This document shows, piece by piece, positions 27,711-36,272 of a DNA stretch of 64,000 bases. Each line of letters starts with the position of its first letter. The first letter of the stretch is position 1. The position numbers were made by a program, and so were the translations under genes. This DNA is from Halomonas chromatireducens (lineage in GTDB: Bacteria > Pseudomonadota > Gammaproteobacteria > Pseudomonadales > Halomonadaceae). The stretch is from the NCBI RefSeq assembly GCF_001545155.1, contig NZ_CP014226.1:3299678-3363677 (forward strand), given 5' to 3'. The notes beneath the pieces are model-generated. The model made no database searches, had not been told where the DNA came from, and saw only the letters and a list, made by a program, of their open reading frames with translations.

Positions 27711-28451
27711 ATGGTTGCGCTGTTGTGGAAGGTCTTCAAGATACTGCTGATGGCGCTGGGGGCTGCGTTGCTCCTGGCGTCGCTGCTGTTCCTGGGAGCC
27801 AACGCCTGGGTGCTGGCTCAGACCCAGGCCCGTATACAGCACTCCCTGCCACTCTGCGGGCCCGAGCAGGTCGGCATCGTCTTCGGCACGTCGCACTGGA
27901 CCCGTAGCGGCGTGCGCAATCCCCACTTCGATGCGCGCATCAATGCCGCTTCCCGCCTGATACGGCTGGGCAGGGTAGAGCATCTTCTGTTATCCGGTGA
28001 CAACCGGACCCGCTACTACAATGAGCCCGTTACCATGTGGCGCGATCTACGTGGGCAGCACGTGCGTCATGAGGACATGACGCTCGACTATGCGGGCTTC
28101 AGCACCTTCGACACCCTGGCTCGGGCGCGGGATGTTTTCGGCGTCGAACAGGCCCTGCTGGTAACCCAGTCCTGGCATCTTCCCCGGGCGCTGTTCATTG
28201 CCGATGCGCTGGGCGTTGAAGCGGTTGGCTGTGCAGCCCCGGAACGACCGGTGGCCGGATTGTGGCGGCTGCAGGTCAGGGAGTGGCTGGCCAGGGCGTC
28301 GACCGTGGGGGATCTCTATCTTTGGGGCCGGGAACCCTATTTTCTGGGTCCCGTCGAGCCATTGGAGATCGCACCGCAGATATGGAATGCCATCATGATT
28401 GACGGGACACTCAACGGGGTCGGGTCTGACGGTGACGAGCCGGGGGAGTAG
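27711..28451 (+). CDS. SanA/YdcF-family (DUF218) membrane-anchored protein
   Basis: A 246-residue protein. One N-terminal membrane helix (about 8-32) and a DUF218 domain with GIVFGTSHWTRSGVRNPHFDARINAASRLI, LLSGDNRTRYYNEP, DYAGFSTFDTLARARDVFG and VTQSWHLPRALFIADALG. SanA of E. coli affects vancomycin resistance and envelope permeability at high temperature, apparently through peptidoglycan or lipid-intermediate metabolism. The gene starts 84 bases after sufT and is convergent with the next gene. Confidence 0.88.
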   Translation: MVALLWKVFKILLMALGAALLLASLLFLGANAWVLAQTQARIQHSLPLCGPEQVGIVFGTSHWTRSGVRNPHFDARINAASRLIRLGRVEHLLLSGDNRTRYYNEPVTMWRDLRGQHVRHEDMTLDYAGFSTFDTLARARDVFGVEQALLVTQSWHLPRALFIADALGVEAVGCAAPERPVAGLWRLQVREWLARASTVGDLYLWGREPYFLGPVEPLEIAPQIWNAIMIDGTLNGVGSDGDEPGE

Positions 28452-28467
28452 CGCAGGCGACTTGCCG

Positions 28468-28911
28468 TTAGCGTTGGCGCTGCTTCTGGAGTCGGTAGAG
28501 CTCGCGGATCAGGGCGCGGCACTGCTGCCAACACTCTTCGACGATGGGTTCGAGGGGATCGGGAAGGGGGTGGGTGAAGAGGGTGGAAAGCGCCTGCATC
28601 AGCACGCGCTCCTGTTCCAGCAGTTCGCCGATCACGACCTGACTCTCGTTACCGACGAAGCTTTTCAGCCGGCTCCATAGCCACATGTAGTCGTCGCGCT
28701 CGACATCCGCATCTCGAGGCAACATCTTCAGATGATGCCGTGCAAGCTCCTGGAGTTGGCGCATTGCCTTGACCCTGGCCTCGTAATGCGGCTTCAGGGT
28801 TTCGCGCAGCGACGGGCGCAGGCGCTCCAGGTTGTCCTGAAAATAATCGATGCTGTCGGCCAGCGCTTCCAGAACGCTGTCCATCGCCACTTGGCGATTG
28901 TCGAGAAACAT
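28468..28911 (-). CDS. Conserved helical protein, function unknown
   Basis: A 147-residue, almost entirely alpha-helical, soluble protein without a signal peptide. It is rich in Leu, Glu, Arg and Gln (SIDYFQDNLERLRPSLRETLKPHYEARVKAMRQLQELARHH; ELLEQERVLMQALSTLFTHP). The start at 28911 has a plausible GGAGG nine bases upstream (GGAGGTGACCGCTC). It lies between a convergent sanA-like gene and the rimK gene on the same strand. I do not recognise a family or a catalytic motif. Confidence 0.65.
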   Translation of the reverse strand: MFLDNRQVAMDSVLEALADSIDYFQDNLERLRPSLRETLKPHYEARVKAMRQLQELARHHLKMLPRDADVERDDYMWLWSRLKSFVGNESQVVIGELLEQERVLMQALSTLFTHPLPDPLEPIVEECWQQCRALIRELYRLQKQRQR

Positions 28912-28993
28912 GAGCGGTCACCTCCTCCGGTGACGCAGATTGTGGGGGTCTCGCCGTCCTTTTGCCACCCCCACCGGTTAATTAATTGTCTAT

Positions 28994-29902
28994 TCAACCC
29001 TTTGGCTTGGCCGGGGTCTTGCGGGGCGTGCTGGCATGCTTTTCCAGATGCTCGATGATCAGGCCTGCGATGTCCTTGCCGGTTGCGGTTTCAATGCCCT
29101 GCAATCCGGGCGAGGAATTGACCTCCATGATCACAGGCCCATGGTTGGCACGCAACAGATCGACACCGGCAACTCTCAACCCCATTGCCTTGGCGGCACG
29201 GATGGCCGTGGAGCGCTCCTCGGGGGTGATCCGAATCACGCTGGCGCTACCCCCGCGATGGAGGTTGGAACGAAACTCACCCTCGGCAGCCTGACGCTTC
29301 ATGGAGGCCACCACCTTGTCGCCGATCACGAAGCAGCGAATGTCGGCGCCTTTCGCCTCCTTGATATACTCCTGCACCATGATGTTGGCCTTCATCCCCA
29401 TGAAGGCCTGGATCACCGATTCGGCGGCCTGATTCGTTTCGGCGAGCACCACGCCGATGCCCTGGGTTCCTTCGAGCAACTTGATCACCAGCGGGGCGCC
29501 CTTGACCATGGTGATCAGGTCGGGGATGTCATCGGGCGAGTGAGCAAAGCCGGTGATCGGCAGCCCCAGGCCCTTGCGCGAGAGCAGTTGGAGCGAGCGG
29601 AGCTTGTCCCGGGAGCGGGTGATGCCAACCGAGTCGTTGACTACATAGGTGCCCATCATCTCGAATTGGCGCAGCACGGCGCAGCCGTAGAAGGTCACCG
29701 ACGCACCGATGCGTGGAATCACGGCATCGAAATGTTCGAGTTCCTGCCCCTTGAGGTGGATCGAGGGGTGGTGTGCAGCGATGCTCATGTAGCAGCGCAG
29801 GGTATCGACGACCCGGATGCTGTGGCCACGTTGTTCGGCAGCCTCCACCAGGCGACGTGTGGAGTAGAGATTACGATTGCGTGACAATATTGCGATATGC
29901 AT
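28994..29902 (-). CDS. rimK: RimK, ribosomal protein S6 glutamate ligase
   Basis: A 302-residue ATP-grasp ligase. The start at 29902 ([21 protein letters not shown]) follows a GGAG; the longer frame has no better site. Characteristic blocks are [20 protein letters not shown], the ATP-binding [37 protein letters not shown] and the metal-binding end [28 protein letters not shown]. It adds glutamates to the C-terminus of ribosomal protein S6 and modulates translation. The C-terminal tail is Lys/Pro-rich. A retropepsin-like gene precedes it, 32 bases away. Confidence 0.95.
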   Translation of the reverse strand: MHIAILSRNRNLYSTRRLVEAAEQRGHSIRVVDTLRCYMSIAAHHPSIHLKGQELEHFDAVIPRIGASVTFYGCAVLRQFEMMGTYVVNDSVGITRSRDKLRSLQLLSRKGLGLPITGFAHSPDDIPDLITMVKGAPLVIKLLEGTQGIGVVLAETNQAAESVIQAFMGMKANIMVQEYIKEAKGADIRCFVIGDKVVASMKRQAAEGEFRSNLHRGGSASVIRITPEERSTAIRAAKAMGLRVAGVDLLRANHGPVIMEVNSSPGLQGIETATGKDIAGLIIEHLEKHASTPRKTPAKPKG

Positions 29903-29934
29903 CGAAGACTCCGAAGTCGAGTTGGCGGGTAGGG

Positions 29935-30372
29935 TCAAGGTTCGCCGTGCAGAAAAGTGACACCGGGCGCTACCAGCAGGCGGCGTAGGGCGCGGCGGCC
30001 CAGCAGCATTGGGTGGCGCATATTACGGCGATCGGTCAGGGTCAATTCCACCATCATCTCGAGCTTGCCGAGTTGCAGGGGGGTGCGTATCACATAGCGC
30101 CACTCCTTGTGACCATTGGAACTGGTCACGCGGCGGCGGTCATGCAGGTGTGTGCGAAAGTGATGGGGCGGCGTCTCCTGGCCCCCGCTGCGAGTGGTAA
30201 AGCTGACCCACAGATGACCCTCTTCCTCGTCGATCTCGATATCCTCGGCATGCAGGGCTGACGTGCGAGCGCCGGTGTCGATCTTGGCGCAAACCGTCAT
30301 GCCCATCTCCGGTAGCGTTACCATCTCACGCCGACCGATCACGGCCTTGGGGGTATAAGGGAGTTCCTTCAT
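29935..30372 (-). CDS. RimB-like retropepsin (ATP-dependent zinc protease family)
   Basis: A 145-residue protein with the aspartic-protease motif Asp32-Thr-Gly in [18 protein letters not shown], a beta-rich body, and the conserved end [21 protein letters not shown]. Such proteins are encoded with rimK in pseudomonads, where RimB is thought to counterbalance or tune RimK glutamation. One motif copy implies a homodimeric active site as in retroviral proteases. It is transcribed just before rimK, so the two probably form an operon. Confidence 0.85.
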   Translation of the reverse strand: MKELPYTPKAVIGRREMVTLPEMGMTVCAKIDTGARTSALHAEDIEIDEEEGHLWVSFTTRSGGQETPPHHFRTHLHDRRRVTSSNGHKEWRYVIRTPLQLGKLEMMVELTLTDRRNMRHPMLLGRRALRRLLVAPGVTFLHGEP

Positions 30373-30396
30373 CGTTTCACGTCCTGGTTTCCATGC

Positions 30397-31419
30397 TCAG
30401 TGGCCAAGTCCCGCCAGTCGCCGGCCGATCGCCGAGTCGGGCGCGGCTTCGCGCAATGCCATCAGCACTGGCAGCCGCAGGCGTGGTATTACTGCGAGAT
30501 CCCGAGCCACGGCGGCAAAATCGGCCTGGGGAGTCTCTGCCAATCGGGTCAGAAAGCGTGGCAGGCGCTCGGCATGCTCCAGATGTCGCCAGCCGCGGCC
30601 GACCATGGCAGCGAGCAGGTCCGGGCCACAGGCGTTGGAGTCCTCCAGCAGGGTATCGAACCACTCCCCGGCCATGGCGGCACCGCTTATCGCGCGAACA
30701 CAGGCACAGAATGCTTCGATCTCGCCATCGGCAGCGGCGCTCTCCCCCCGATCTTGTATTGCCAATGCCAAGGTGTCGGGAATATCGACATGTTCCAGAC
30801 AGTAGCATAGCGATGTGAACACCTCGTGGGGCAGCGCGGATAGTTGCCCGGCGAGCTCCTGACTCGCCTCTTCATCCAGGCGTATTGCAAAGTCGGCGAG
30901 CCCCTGCAGGCCCAAGGCTCGCCAGTCCAGAACCTGTTGACCGCTGAGATACGCTTCGACAGGCTCCAGGTGAGGGCTCGCGGGCTTGCCCATATCATGG
31001 CTGGCTCTGGCATGCAGCATGGCCTGGAAGTGCAGCGAAGGTGTGAAGGCCAGCGGATTATCCTTCATCAGGTTCTCGATCGACTCATCTGGCTCGCTGC
31101 GGCCTACCTGCTGCACGCTACGTCCCAGGGTCTCAAGCAACCGCTGAAGGAAAGCGTCACGAGAGGCCGGGACAAGTTGCCCCTGCTCGTCCAGTGGCAA
31201 GGCGAGGAACCAGATCAAAGGGTCGCTTACGTCGCCCAGGCGAAACACCAGACTTATCCTGGCTTGGCTCTGCCATGGGTAGGGCCACGGGAGTTCGCCG
31301 GCTTCGAATTCTGCCAGGGTCTCCAGGCTACAGGACTCGACCCGTCGCCCAAGATGATAGGCTCGCACTTCGGCGCCGGTGCGCACGAAAAAGTCGTGAA
31401 GCGTATGGATCGGCTGCAT
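30397..31419 (-). CDS. DUF3549-family protein
   Basis: A 340-residue soluble protein with an N-terminal half resembling the DUF3549 family of pseudomonads (MQPIHTLHDFFVRTGAEVRAYHLGRRVESCSLETLAEFEAGELPWPYPWQ..., LIWFLALPLDEQGQLVPASRDAFLQRLLETLG). The C-terminal half is helical and ends in short repeat-like segments (MVGRGWRHLEHAERLPRFLTRLAETPQADFAAVARDLAVIPRLRLPVLMALREAAPDSAIG) reminiscent of HEAT repeats. It has no signal peptide or catalytic motif that I recognise. It lies 24 bases upstream of the retropepsin-rimK pair and may belong to that transcript. Confidence 0.8.
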   Translation of the reverse strand: MQPIHTLHDFFVRTGAEVRAYHLGRRVESCSLETLAEFEAGELPWPYPWQSQARISLVFRLGDVSDPLIWFLALPLDEQGQLVPASRDAFLQRLLETLGRSVQQVGRSEPDESIENLMKDNPLAFTPSLHFQAMLHARASHDMGKPASPHLEPVEAYLSGQQVLDWRALGLQGLADFAIRLDEEASQELAGQLSALPHEVFTSLCYCLEHVDIPDTLALAIQDRGESAAADGEIEAFCACVRAISGAAMAGEWFDTLLEDSNACGPDLLAAMVGRGWRHLEHAERLPRFLTRLAETPQADFAAVARDLAVIPRLRLPVLMALREAAPDSAIGRRLAGLGH

Positions 31420-31647
31420 GTCGGCTCCCTTCTTGAAGCATGCACTCTACCTTGCCCCCCGGGGGCTTGTCAGCCATTGGCAGCGGGCAGGCAGGAGAGA
31501 GGTTGATCAAAAATTGACCACATGTGCCCTGCTCCCTGGCCATCAGGGGCGAGAGCAGCTTTCCATAGTTTATCCACAGGCTCTTGCAGGATATCTGTGC
31601 ATAGTGCGGCGCAGACGGGGTGGCCAGGCCGGAACAGGAGCGAGATA

Positions 31648-32010
31648 ATGGAACCTAACGCAAGCGAGGTAACCGACATGACCGTTCATGAGGAGCTGGA
31701 TGTTGCTCTGCGCCGGCTGGAGGCCACCATGAAGGCCACCAACATGTGGCGGCTGGAGCGACCCGAGGCCGAGGCCTTCGACAGTCAGCAGCCGTTCTGC
31801 ATCGACACCATGGCGTTGCCCCAGTGGCTGCGTTTTGTCTTTATTGCGCGGCTGGATGCCCTGGTGGAGGCGGGTGGCCCGATGCCGGCGAAATGTGACG
31901 TGGCCCCGGCGGTGGAGGCCTACCTGACTCAGCAGGGGACCCGAGCTCCCGACCGGCTGCTGCTCTGCAAGGCGGTGGAAGAGATCGATCAACTGGTGAC
32001 GGACAACTGA
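31648..32010 (+). CDS. YqcC-family protein
   Basis: A 120-residue small cytoplasmic protein. The ATG at 31648 has AGGAG seven bases upstream; a second ATG at 31678 also has GAGG, so a shorter form is possible. The YqcC pattern is visible: LRRLEATMKATNMWRLERPEAEAF, then QPFCIDTMALPQWLRFVFIARLDALVEAG. In enterobacteria yqcC lies near truC; the function is unknown. Here it lies next to a gamma-glutamylcyclotransferase gene, 20 bases away, and divergent from the DUF3549 gene. Confidence 0.85.
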   Translation: MEPNASEVTDMTVHEELDVALRRLEATMKATNMWRLERPEAEAFDSQQPFCIDTMALPQWLRFVFIARLDALVEAGGPMPAKCDVAPAVEAYLTQQGTRAPDRLLLCKAVEEIDQLVTDN

Positions 32011-32030
32011 CGCAGGATAGCGAGACGCTA

Positions 32031-32531
32031 ATGCCTTACTATTTTGCCTATGGCAGCAATATGAATATGGCCCGGGTCGCAGCGCGCATCGGGGCTACTC
32101 GACGGTCGTTGCCCGGTGTGCTTCATCAGTACGACCTGCGCTTCGACAAGGCATCGCGGGTGGCCGGCATCGCCCATGCCAATGTTGTCCCTTCGATCGG
32201 TGGGCGGGTCGAGGGAGCGCTGTTCGAACTCACAGAGCCCGAGCAGATCGAGCTGATGGATCCCTACGAAGGTTATCCACATGAGTATGAGCGCCATCGG
32301 CTACCAGTCGTCACCGAGGAGGGCGCCATTCCGTCGTGGGTCTATATCGCTGCGCCCGGCACCACCTCTCCTTCACTCAAGCCGGCCCGTGAGTACCTGG
32401 CGCATCTGCTCGCTGGCGAGGCCTTTCTCAGCGTCAAGTACTACCGGCAGCTGTCCCGCGTGGAGGTCGTTTCCGGCCTTGACGATGCTACGCTTCACCT
32501 TCTGGGGCTGTCGCGTCACAGCCCGCGTTAA
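32031..32531 (+). CDS. Gamma-glutamylcyclotransferase-like protein
   Basis: A 166-residue protein with the signature N-terminus YYFAYGSNMNMARVAARIG that binds the gamma-glutamyl group, and the catalytic Glu in MDPYEGYPHEYER. The fold cyclises gamma-glutamyl-amino acids to 5-oxoproline or acts on gamma-glutamylamines. The start lies 20 bases after the yqcC-like stop, so the two are probably co-transcribed. A strong bidirectional hairpin follows. Confidence 0.9.
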   Translation: MPYYFAYGSNMNMARVAARIGATRRSLPGVLHQYDLRFDKASRVAGIAHANVVPSIGGRVEGALFELTEPEQIELMDPYEGYPHEYERHRLPVVTEEGAIPSWVYIAAPGTTSPSLKPAREYLAHLLAGEAFLSVKYYRQLSRVEVVSGLDDATLHLLGLSRHSPR

Positions 32532-32547
32532 ACGGCTGGGCAGAACG

Positions 32548-32580
32548 GCGTGAGGCTCGCCTCTCAGGCGGGCCTCACGC
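32548..32580. terminator. Bidirectional terminator between convergent genes
   Basis: A 14-bp near-perfect stem: GCGTGAGGC-T-CGCCT opposite AGGCG-G-GCCTCACGC around a CTC loop. It sits between the cyclotransferase gene (+) and the ompW gene (-), 17 bases from each stop. Confidence 0.8.
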
Positions 32581-32596
32581 ATTTGTCATGCCTGAC

Positions 32597-33226
32597 TCAG
32601 AAGCGATAGCTGATGCCGGCCATGAACACCCAAGGGTCGATACTTACCTTGCCGATGTCAGTGCCATCGAGGCTGGCGTCGGTATCGATATCGATATACC
32701 AGGCGGCGGCGTTTAGAGCCCAGCTATCGTCGAGACGCACGTCGAGCCCAAGCTGGCCGGCCAGCCCCCAGGAGCTGCTCAGGTCAAGAGCGGCATCGCC
32801 CTCGATCTCTTCGCTGAAGAAGTTGGTGTAATTGAGGCCAACGCCGGCGTAGGGCTGGACCTGCGAACCGGTACCGCCCAGCGGGTAGTACTGTACGGTC
32901 AGGGTCGGCGGGAGATGCTTGGTGGAGGCAATATCGGCACCATCGAGGTGGATATCATGCTTGAAGGGCAGGGCCGCAAGCAGTTCCACGCCAAAATTAT
33001 CGTGAAACAGGTAGCCCAGGGTGAAACCGAGGTTGGTGTCGCTACGCACATCCACATCGATGGTGCCATTCGCCAGGCTGCCGTTGTTGCTCTTGGGGTC
33101 GACATGGGCAACGCCCACGCGGGTGATGAAATCGCCTTCGCTGTAGGCGAGCGCCTGGCTGCTGGCAAAGAAGGCAGTGGCGGCCAGGCCGGCGGTCAGC
33201 AGGGTGGGAAGTGCGTGCTTGCGCAT
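32597..33226 (-). CDS. ompW: OmpW-family outer-membrane protein
   Basis: A 209-residue protein with a signal peptide ending SSQALAYSEGD. The barrel begins GDFITRVGVAHVDPKSNNG and shows the OmpW landmarks NLGFTLGYLFHDNFGVELLAALPFKHDI, LPPTLTVQYYPLGG and VQPYAGVGLNYTNFF, ending with the aromatic C-terminus MAGISYRF required for outer-membrane insertion. OmpW forms a small eight-stranded channel for hydrophobic compounds and is often responsive to osmotic, redox or metal stress. A second OmpW-type gene lies upstream on the same strand. Confidence 0.93.
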   Translation of the reverse strand: MRKHALPTLLTAGLAATAFFASSQALAYSEGDFITRVGVAHVDPKSNNGSLANGTIDVDVRSDTNLGFTLGYLFHDNFGVELLAALPFKHDIHLDGADIASTKHLPPTLTVQYYPLGGTGSQVQPYAGVGLNYTNFFSEEIEGDAALDLSSSWGLAGQLGLDVRLDDSWALNAAAWYIDIDTDASLDGTDIGKVSIDPWVFMAGISYRF

Positions 33227-33397
33227 GGGTTGACTCCTGTCGTTGCAAAGAGGCAGCCTCTGGCTGCCATGAACGAAGCCAGTCTACTCAGTGGTTGGGA
33301 GTGGATTATTGACCCATGACAATAGTTGACCCCGACAACTAAAGGGTATTTAAAATACTCCTTATATGCACGGCCTTGATACGCGCGCATGATGCAA

Positions 33398-33422
33398 AAC
33401 GCCGGGCACATGGCCCGGCGTT
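33398..33422 (-). terminator. Terminator behind the second ompW-type gene
   Basis: A ten-bp perfect stem, AACGCCGGGC with GCCCGGCGTT and a five-base loop, followed on the minus strand by TTTTGC. It lies 24 bases after the stop of the gene at 33447-34055. Confidence 0.85.
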
Positions 33423-33446
33423 GTATTGCTATCGGTTTGCTCAGCG

Positions 33447-34055
33447 TTAGAAGCGGAAGGTGACGCCGCCGCCGATGGTCACCGGGTCCACCTTGGCCGT
33501 GCCGATACGCTCGCCTTCGCTGGAGAGGCGGGAGTCGACGTCGGCATAGTTGGCGAAGCCGTTGAGCATGACGTTGTCGGTGACCGCCAGGTCCACACCT
33601 ACTTGGCCCACAGCGCCGTAGGAGCGGCGAGCGTTGATCCCCTCGGGCTCGCCGGAGAAACGAGTGTAGTTGAGGCCGGCACCGGCATAGGGCTGCACGC
33701 GGGAATCAAGCCCGCCCAGCGGATAGTAGTTCACCAGCAGGTTGACCGGCATGCGATCGATGGTCCCGGCATCGGCTCCGTCGGCGCTGAGGCTGTGCTC
33801 GATCTTCTCGGAGCTATTGAGCTCGATGCCGATCTGGTCGTGGAACAGGTAGCCTGCGCCAAAGGTGAAGCCGGTTTCTCCGCTGCTGATGCCCAAGTCG
33901 GCATCACCGATGTTGCCACTGTCGGAGCGGGTATCGGACTTGGCAAAGCCACCGCGGACGAAGGTGTCGCCGGCGCTGTACGCCAGGGCCGCCTGGCTGA
34001 CGAAGGCGCAACTGGCGGCAATCACGGCCACGGGAATCAAGCGAGTCGTTTTCAT
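33447..34055 (-). CDS. OmpW-family outer-membrane protein, second copy
   Basis: A 202-residue protein. The start at 34055 (MKTTRLIPVAVIAASCAF) follows CAGGAGAAC; the frame upstream to 34124 is spurious. The signal peptide ends QAALAYSAGD. Barrel landmarks parallel the neighbour: ETGFTFGAGYLFHDQIGIELNSSEKIEH, MPVNLLVNYYPLGG, VQPYAGAGLNYTRFSGEPEG, and the terminal GGGVTFRF. The two copies have clearly diverged and each has its own terminator and promoter region, so they are old duplicates rather than an operon. Confidence 0.9.
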   Translation of the reverse strand: MKTTRLIPVAVIAASCAFVSQAALAYSAGDTFVRGGFAKSDTRSDSGNIGDADLGISSGETGFTFGAGYLFHDQIGIELNSSEKIEHSLSADGADAGTIDRMPVNLLVNYYPLGGLDSRVQPYAGAGLNYTRFSGEPEGINARRSYGAVGQVGVDLAVTDNVMLNGFANYADVDSRLSSEGERIGTAKVDPVTIGGGVTFRF

Positions 34056-34327
34056 CAGTGCGTTCTCCTGGTCGACGCTGGCCGGAAGAGGCCGGCTATT
34101 GAACTGTGTTAAGTATAGAAACACTGTTTCTAAAAGTCTTGTTTAATTTTGTTATTAGCGCGATAGGCCGGATGCATAGTGACATTTTCCTAAATTAAGC
34201 GCCTCTTTTCCTTCTGGGATGGAACGCTCAAGGCAATAGTGTGTATAAGTATTGCTGTGGCGCAATATTGGCGTGAAGGAGCGTGAGGGGCTAAGCCTTG
34301 TCTATAGTCGATCGGAAGGAGAGGGTG

Positions 34328-34624
34328 ATGAAGAGTTTGGCGAAAGAGCGGCCTGTCTGGTTGGCGATGGGAGCCATGCTGCTTGCCGCAGTTCTTGCTC
34401 TCTGGCTGTTGCTGCATCCTGAACTGATCAGCGGCCTGCCCATGCCCCTGCGTCTCCCGGTCATTGGCCTGGGAGTCTGGGCGCTCGGCGCTGCCTTCAT
34501 GCAGCCCATGGGGCTGGAGCTGAGGCGCCACTGGCAGAGGCGTGCCACTACGCCGCCCTGGAGCCTGGTGGCCTTGGGTGTTTTCACGATGATCGTGTTG
34601 GTGCGTGCCCTGTGGTTGGCATGA
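34328..34624 (+). CDS. Small inner-membrane protein, function unknown
   Basis: A 98-residue protein. The ATG at 34328 follows GGAAGGAGAGGGTG. Three hydrophobic segments are predicted by eye (about 12-34, 40-58 and 75-95), with WLAMGAMLLAAVLALWLLL, PVIGLGVWALGAAFMQPMGLELRRHW and LVALGVFTMIVLVRALWL. The layout resembles short cytochrome-oxidase accessory proteins of the YbgE type, but no cyd genes are nearby and I would not assign it. A hairpin with a T-tract follows. Confidence 0.65.
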   Translation: MKSLAKERPVWLAMGAMLLAAVLALWLLLHPELISGLPMPLRLPVIGLGVWALGAAFMQPMGLELRRHWQRRATTPPWSLVALGVFTMIVLVRALWLA

Positions 34625-34636
34625 TGTGGTTGGAAT

Positions 34637-34670
34637 GAAAAAGCCAGCATGAAATGGCTGGCATGATTTT
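34637..34670 (+). terminator. Terminator after the small membrane protein gene
   Basis: GCCAGC (34643-34648) pairs with GCTGGC (34657-34662), followed by ATGATTTT, 13 bases after the stop codon at 34624. Confidence 0.7.
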
Positions 34671-34684
34671 CTGGCGTAGTAACG

Positions 34685-34710
34685 AACAGGCCGCCCAAGG
34701 GCGGCCTGTT
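34685..34710 (-). terminator. Terminator behind putP
   Basis: AACAGGCCGCC and GGCGGCCTGTT form an 11-bp perfect stem around a short loop, 38 bases after the putP stop on the minus strand; on that strand the stem is followed by CGTTCGTTAC, so the T-tract is weak. Confidence 0.7.
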
Positions 34711-34748
34711 GCGGTCATTGACGGGTGTGCTTCCACCGATACAGGCCG

Positions 34749-36227
34749 TCAGGCCTCTTCGAAGGTATCGAAATCGGCGGTGACCCGCAGATTGGGTTCT
34801 TCGGTGGCCAGGCTTGCCACCACGATGGCGATATAAGCCAGGATCACGCCCGGCACGATCTCATACACATCGAAGATACCGCCGGAAATTTCCGCCCACA
34901 CCACTACGGTCACACCGCCAACCACGATGCCGGCTAGCGCGCCCCACTTGTTCATACGGCGCCAGTAGAGCGACATGATCAGGGCCGGGCCGAACGCAGC
35001 GCCGAAGCCGGCCCAGGCATAGGCGACCAGGTCTAGAACAGTGGCATCGGGATTGAGCGCCAGCAGATAGGCGAGTACCGCGATTCCAATGACGGCAAAG
35101 CGACCGACCCAGACGAGTTCTGTCTGGCTGGCATCCTTGCGAAAGATTGCCTTGTAGAAGTCGTCGGTCAGTGCCGAGGAAGAGACCAGCAGCTGGGAGT
35201 CGGCGGTGGACATGATGGCGGCCAGGATGGCGGCCAGCAGGATACCGGCGATCACCGGGTGGAAGATGATGTTGACCATTACCATGAAGACGGTTTCGCC
35301 GTCTGCCAGGTCGCGTTGCACGAACCCCACCCCGAGAAGGCCCACGGCGATGGAGCTGACCAGGGCGATGGCAGTCCAGGAAACGGCGATGCGACGGGCC
35401 GCTGGGATGTCGCGATCGCTGCGAATCGCGGCAAAGCGAGCCAGGATATGGGGTTGGCCGAAGTAGCCCAGGCCCCAGGCCAGCGAGCTGATGATGCCAA
35501 TGGTGGTTAGCGCCTCGCCGGTGGAAGCGTCACGGAACCAGGAAAGCATGTACTCGCTCTCAGCCGCCAGTGCGGCGCCTGCGCCGCTGGCACCGCCCAG
35601 GTCGCTGAAGGCGATAACCGGCACGATGGCAAGTGCTGCTGCCATCATCAGGCCTTGGATCAGGTCAGTCCAGGAAACCGCCAGGAAGCCGCCGAAGAAG
35701 GTGTAGGAAATGACCGCAATGGTGCCGATGGTTACGGCAACGGTGTAGTCGTAGCCAAAGACCGTCTCGAACAGCCGGCCACCTGCCACCAGCCCGGAGC
35801 TGGTATAAAACAGGAAGAACATGAGGATGAAAATGGCAGAGATCACCCTCAAGAGCTGCGTCTTGTCCTGGAAGCGGTTTGCGAAATACTCCGGTAGGGT
35901 CAGGGCATCGCTGACCTTGAAGCTGTAGAGGCGCAGCCGGCGCGCCACGACCAGCCAGTTTAGCCAGGTGCCGATCAGCAGGCCCACGGCGATCCAGCTG
36001 GCCGAGATGCCGCTGACGTAGGCGGCGCCCGGCAGGCCAAGCAGCAACCAGCCCGACATGTCGGAGGCGCCGGCGGAGATGGCCGAGGTCCAAGGACCCA
36101 GTGAACGTCCGCCGAGGATATAGTCGGAGAGGTTCGTGGTTCGTTGATAGGCGACGATGCCGACGCCGAGCATCAGCAGCAGGTACGCCAGGAAGGTGAA
36201 GCCGATGGCCATATTGTTGTCAACCAT
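34749..36227 (-). CDS. putP: Sodium/proline symporter PutP
   Basis: A 492-residue SSS-family carrier with about 13 membrane segments. Landmarks of PutP are GGRSLGPWTSAISAGASDMSGWLLLGLPGAAYVSG near the N-terminus (sodium site), FYTSSGLVAGGRLFE, SYTFFGGFLAVSWTDLIQGLMM and MSTADSQLLVSSSALTDDFYK (second sodium-site helix). It imports proline, an osmolyte and carbon/nitrogen source, with sodium. It lies 45 bases downstream of putA on the same strand. Confidence 0.96.
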   Translation of the reverse strand: MVDNNMAIGFTFLAYLLLMLGVGIVAYQRTTNLSDYILGGRSLGPWTSAISAGASDMSGWLLLGLPGAAYVSGISASWIAVGLLIGTWLNWLVVARRLRLYSFKVSDALTLPEYFANRFQDKTQLLRVISAIFILMFFLFYTSSGLVAGGRLFETVFGYDYTVAVTIGTIAVISYTFFGGFLAVSWTDLIQGLMMAAALAIVPVIAFSDLGGASGAGAALAAESEYMLSWFRDASTGEALTTIGIISSLAWGLGYFGQPHILARFAAIRSDRDIPAARRIAVSWTAIALVSSIAVGLLGVGFVQRDLADGETVFMVMVNIIFHPVIAGILLAAILAAIMSTADSQLLVSSSALTDDFYKAIFRKDASQTELVWVGRFAVIGIAVLAYLLALNPDATVLDLVAYAWAGFGAAFGPALIMSLYWRRMNKWGALAGIVVGGVTVVVWAEISGGIFDVYEIVPGVILAYIAIVVASLATEEPNLRVTADFDTFEEA

Positions 36228-36272
36228 TTGAAGGTTCCTTCAGTGTTGTTGTCGTGGAGACGAGTGGGCGAT

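Noticed and set aside
31570..32281. Two perfect TTATCCACA DnaA-box 9-mers (31570-31578 and 32273-32281)
   Set aside because: They are 700 bases apart, one inside a coding region, with no AT-rich unwinding element, no further boxes and no dnaA/dnaN nearby; not an origin.
34125..34327. AT-rich gap upstream of the small membrane protein gene, checked for a small RNA or operator
   Set aside because: No hairpin, repeat or known site beyond an ordinary promoter-like composition.
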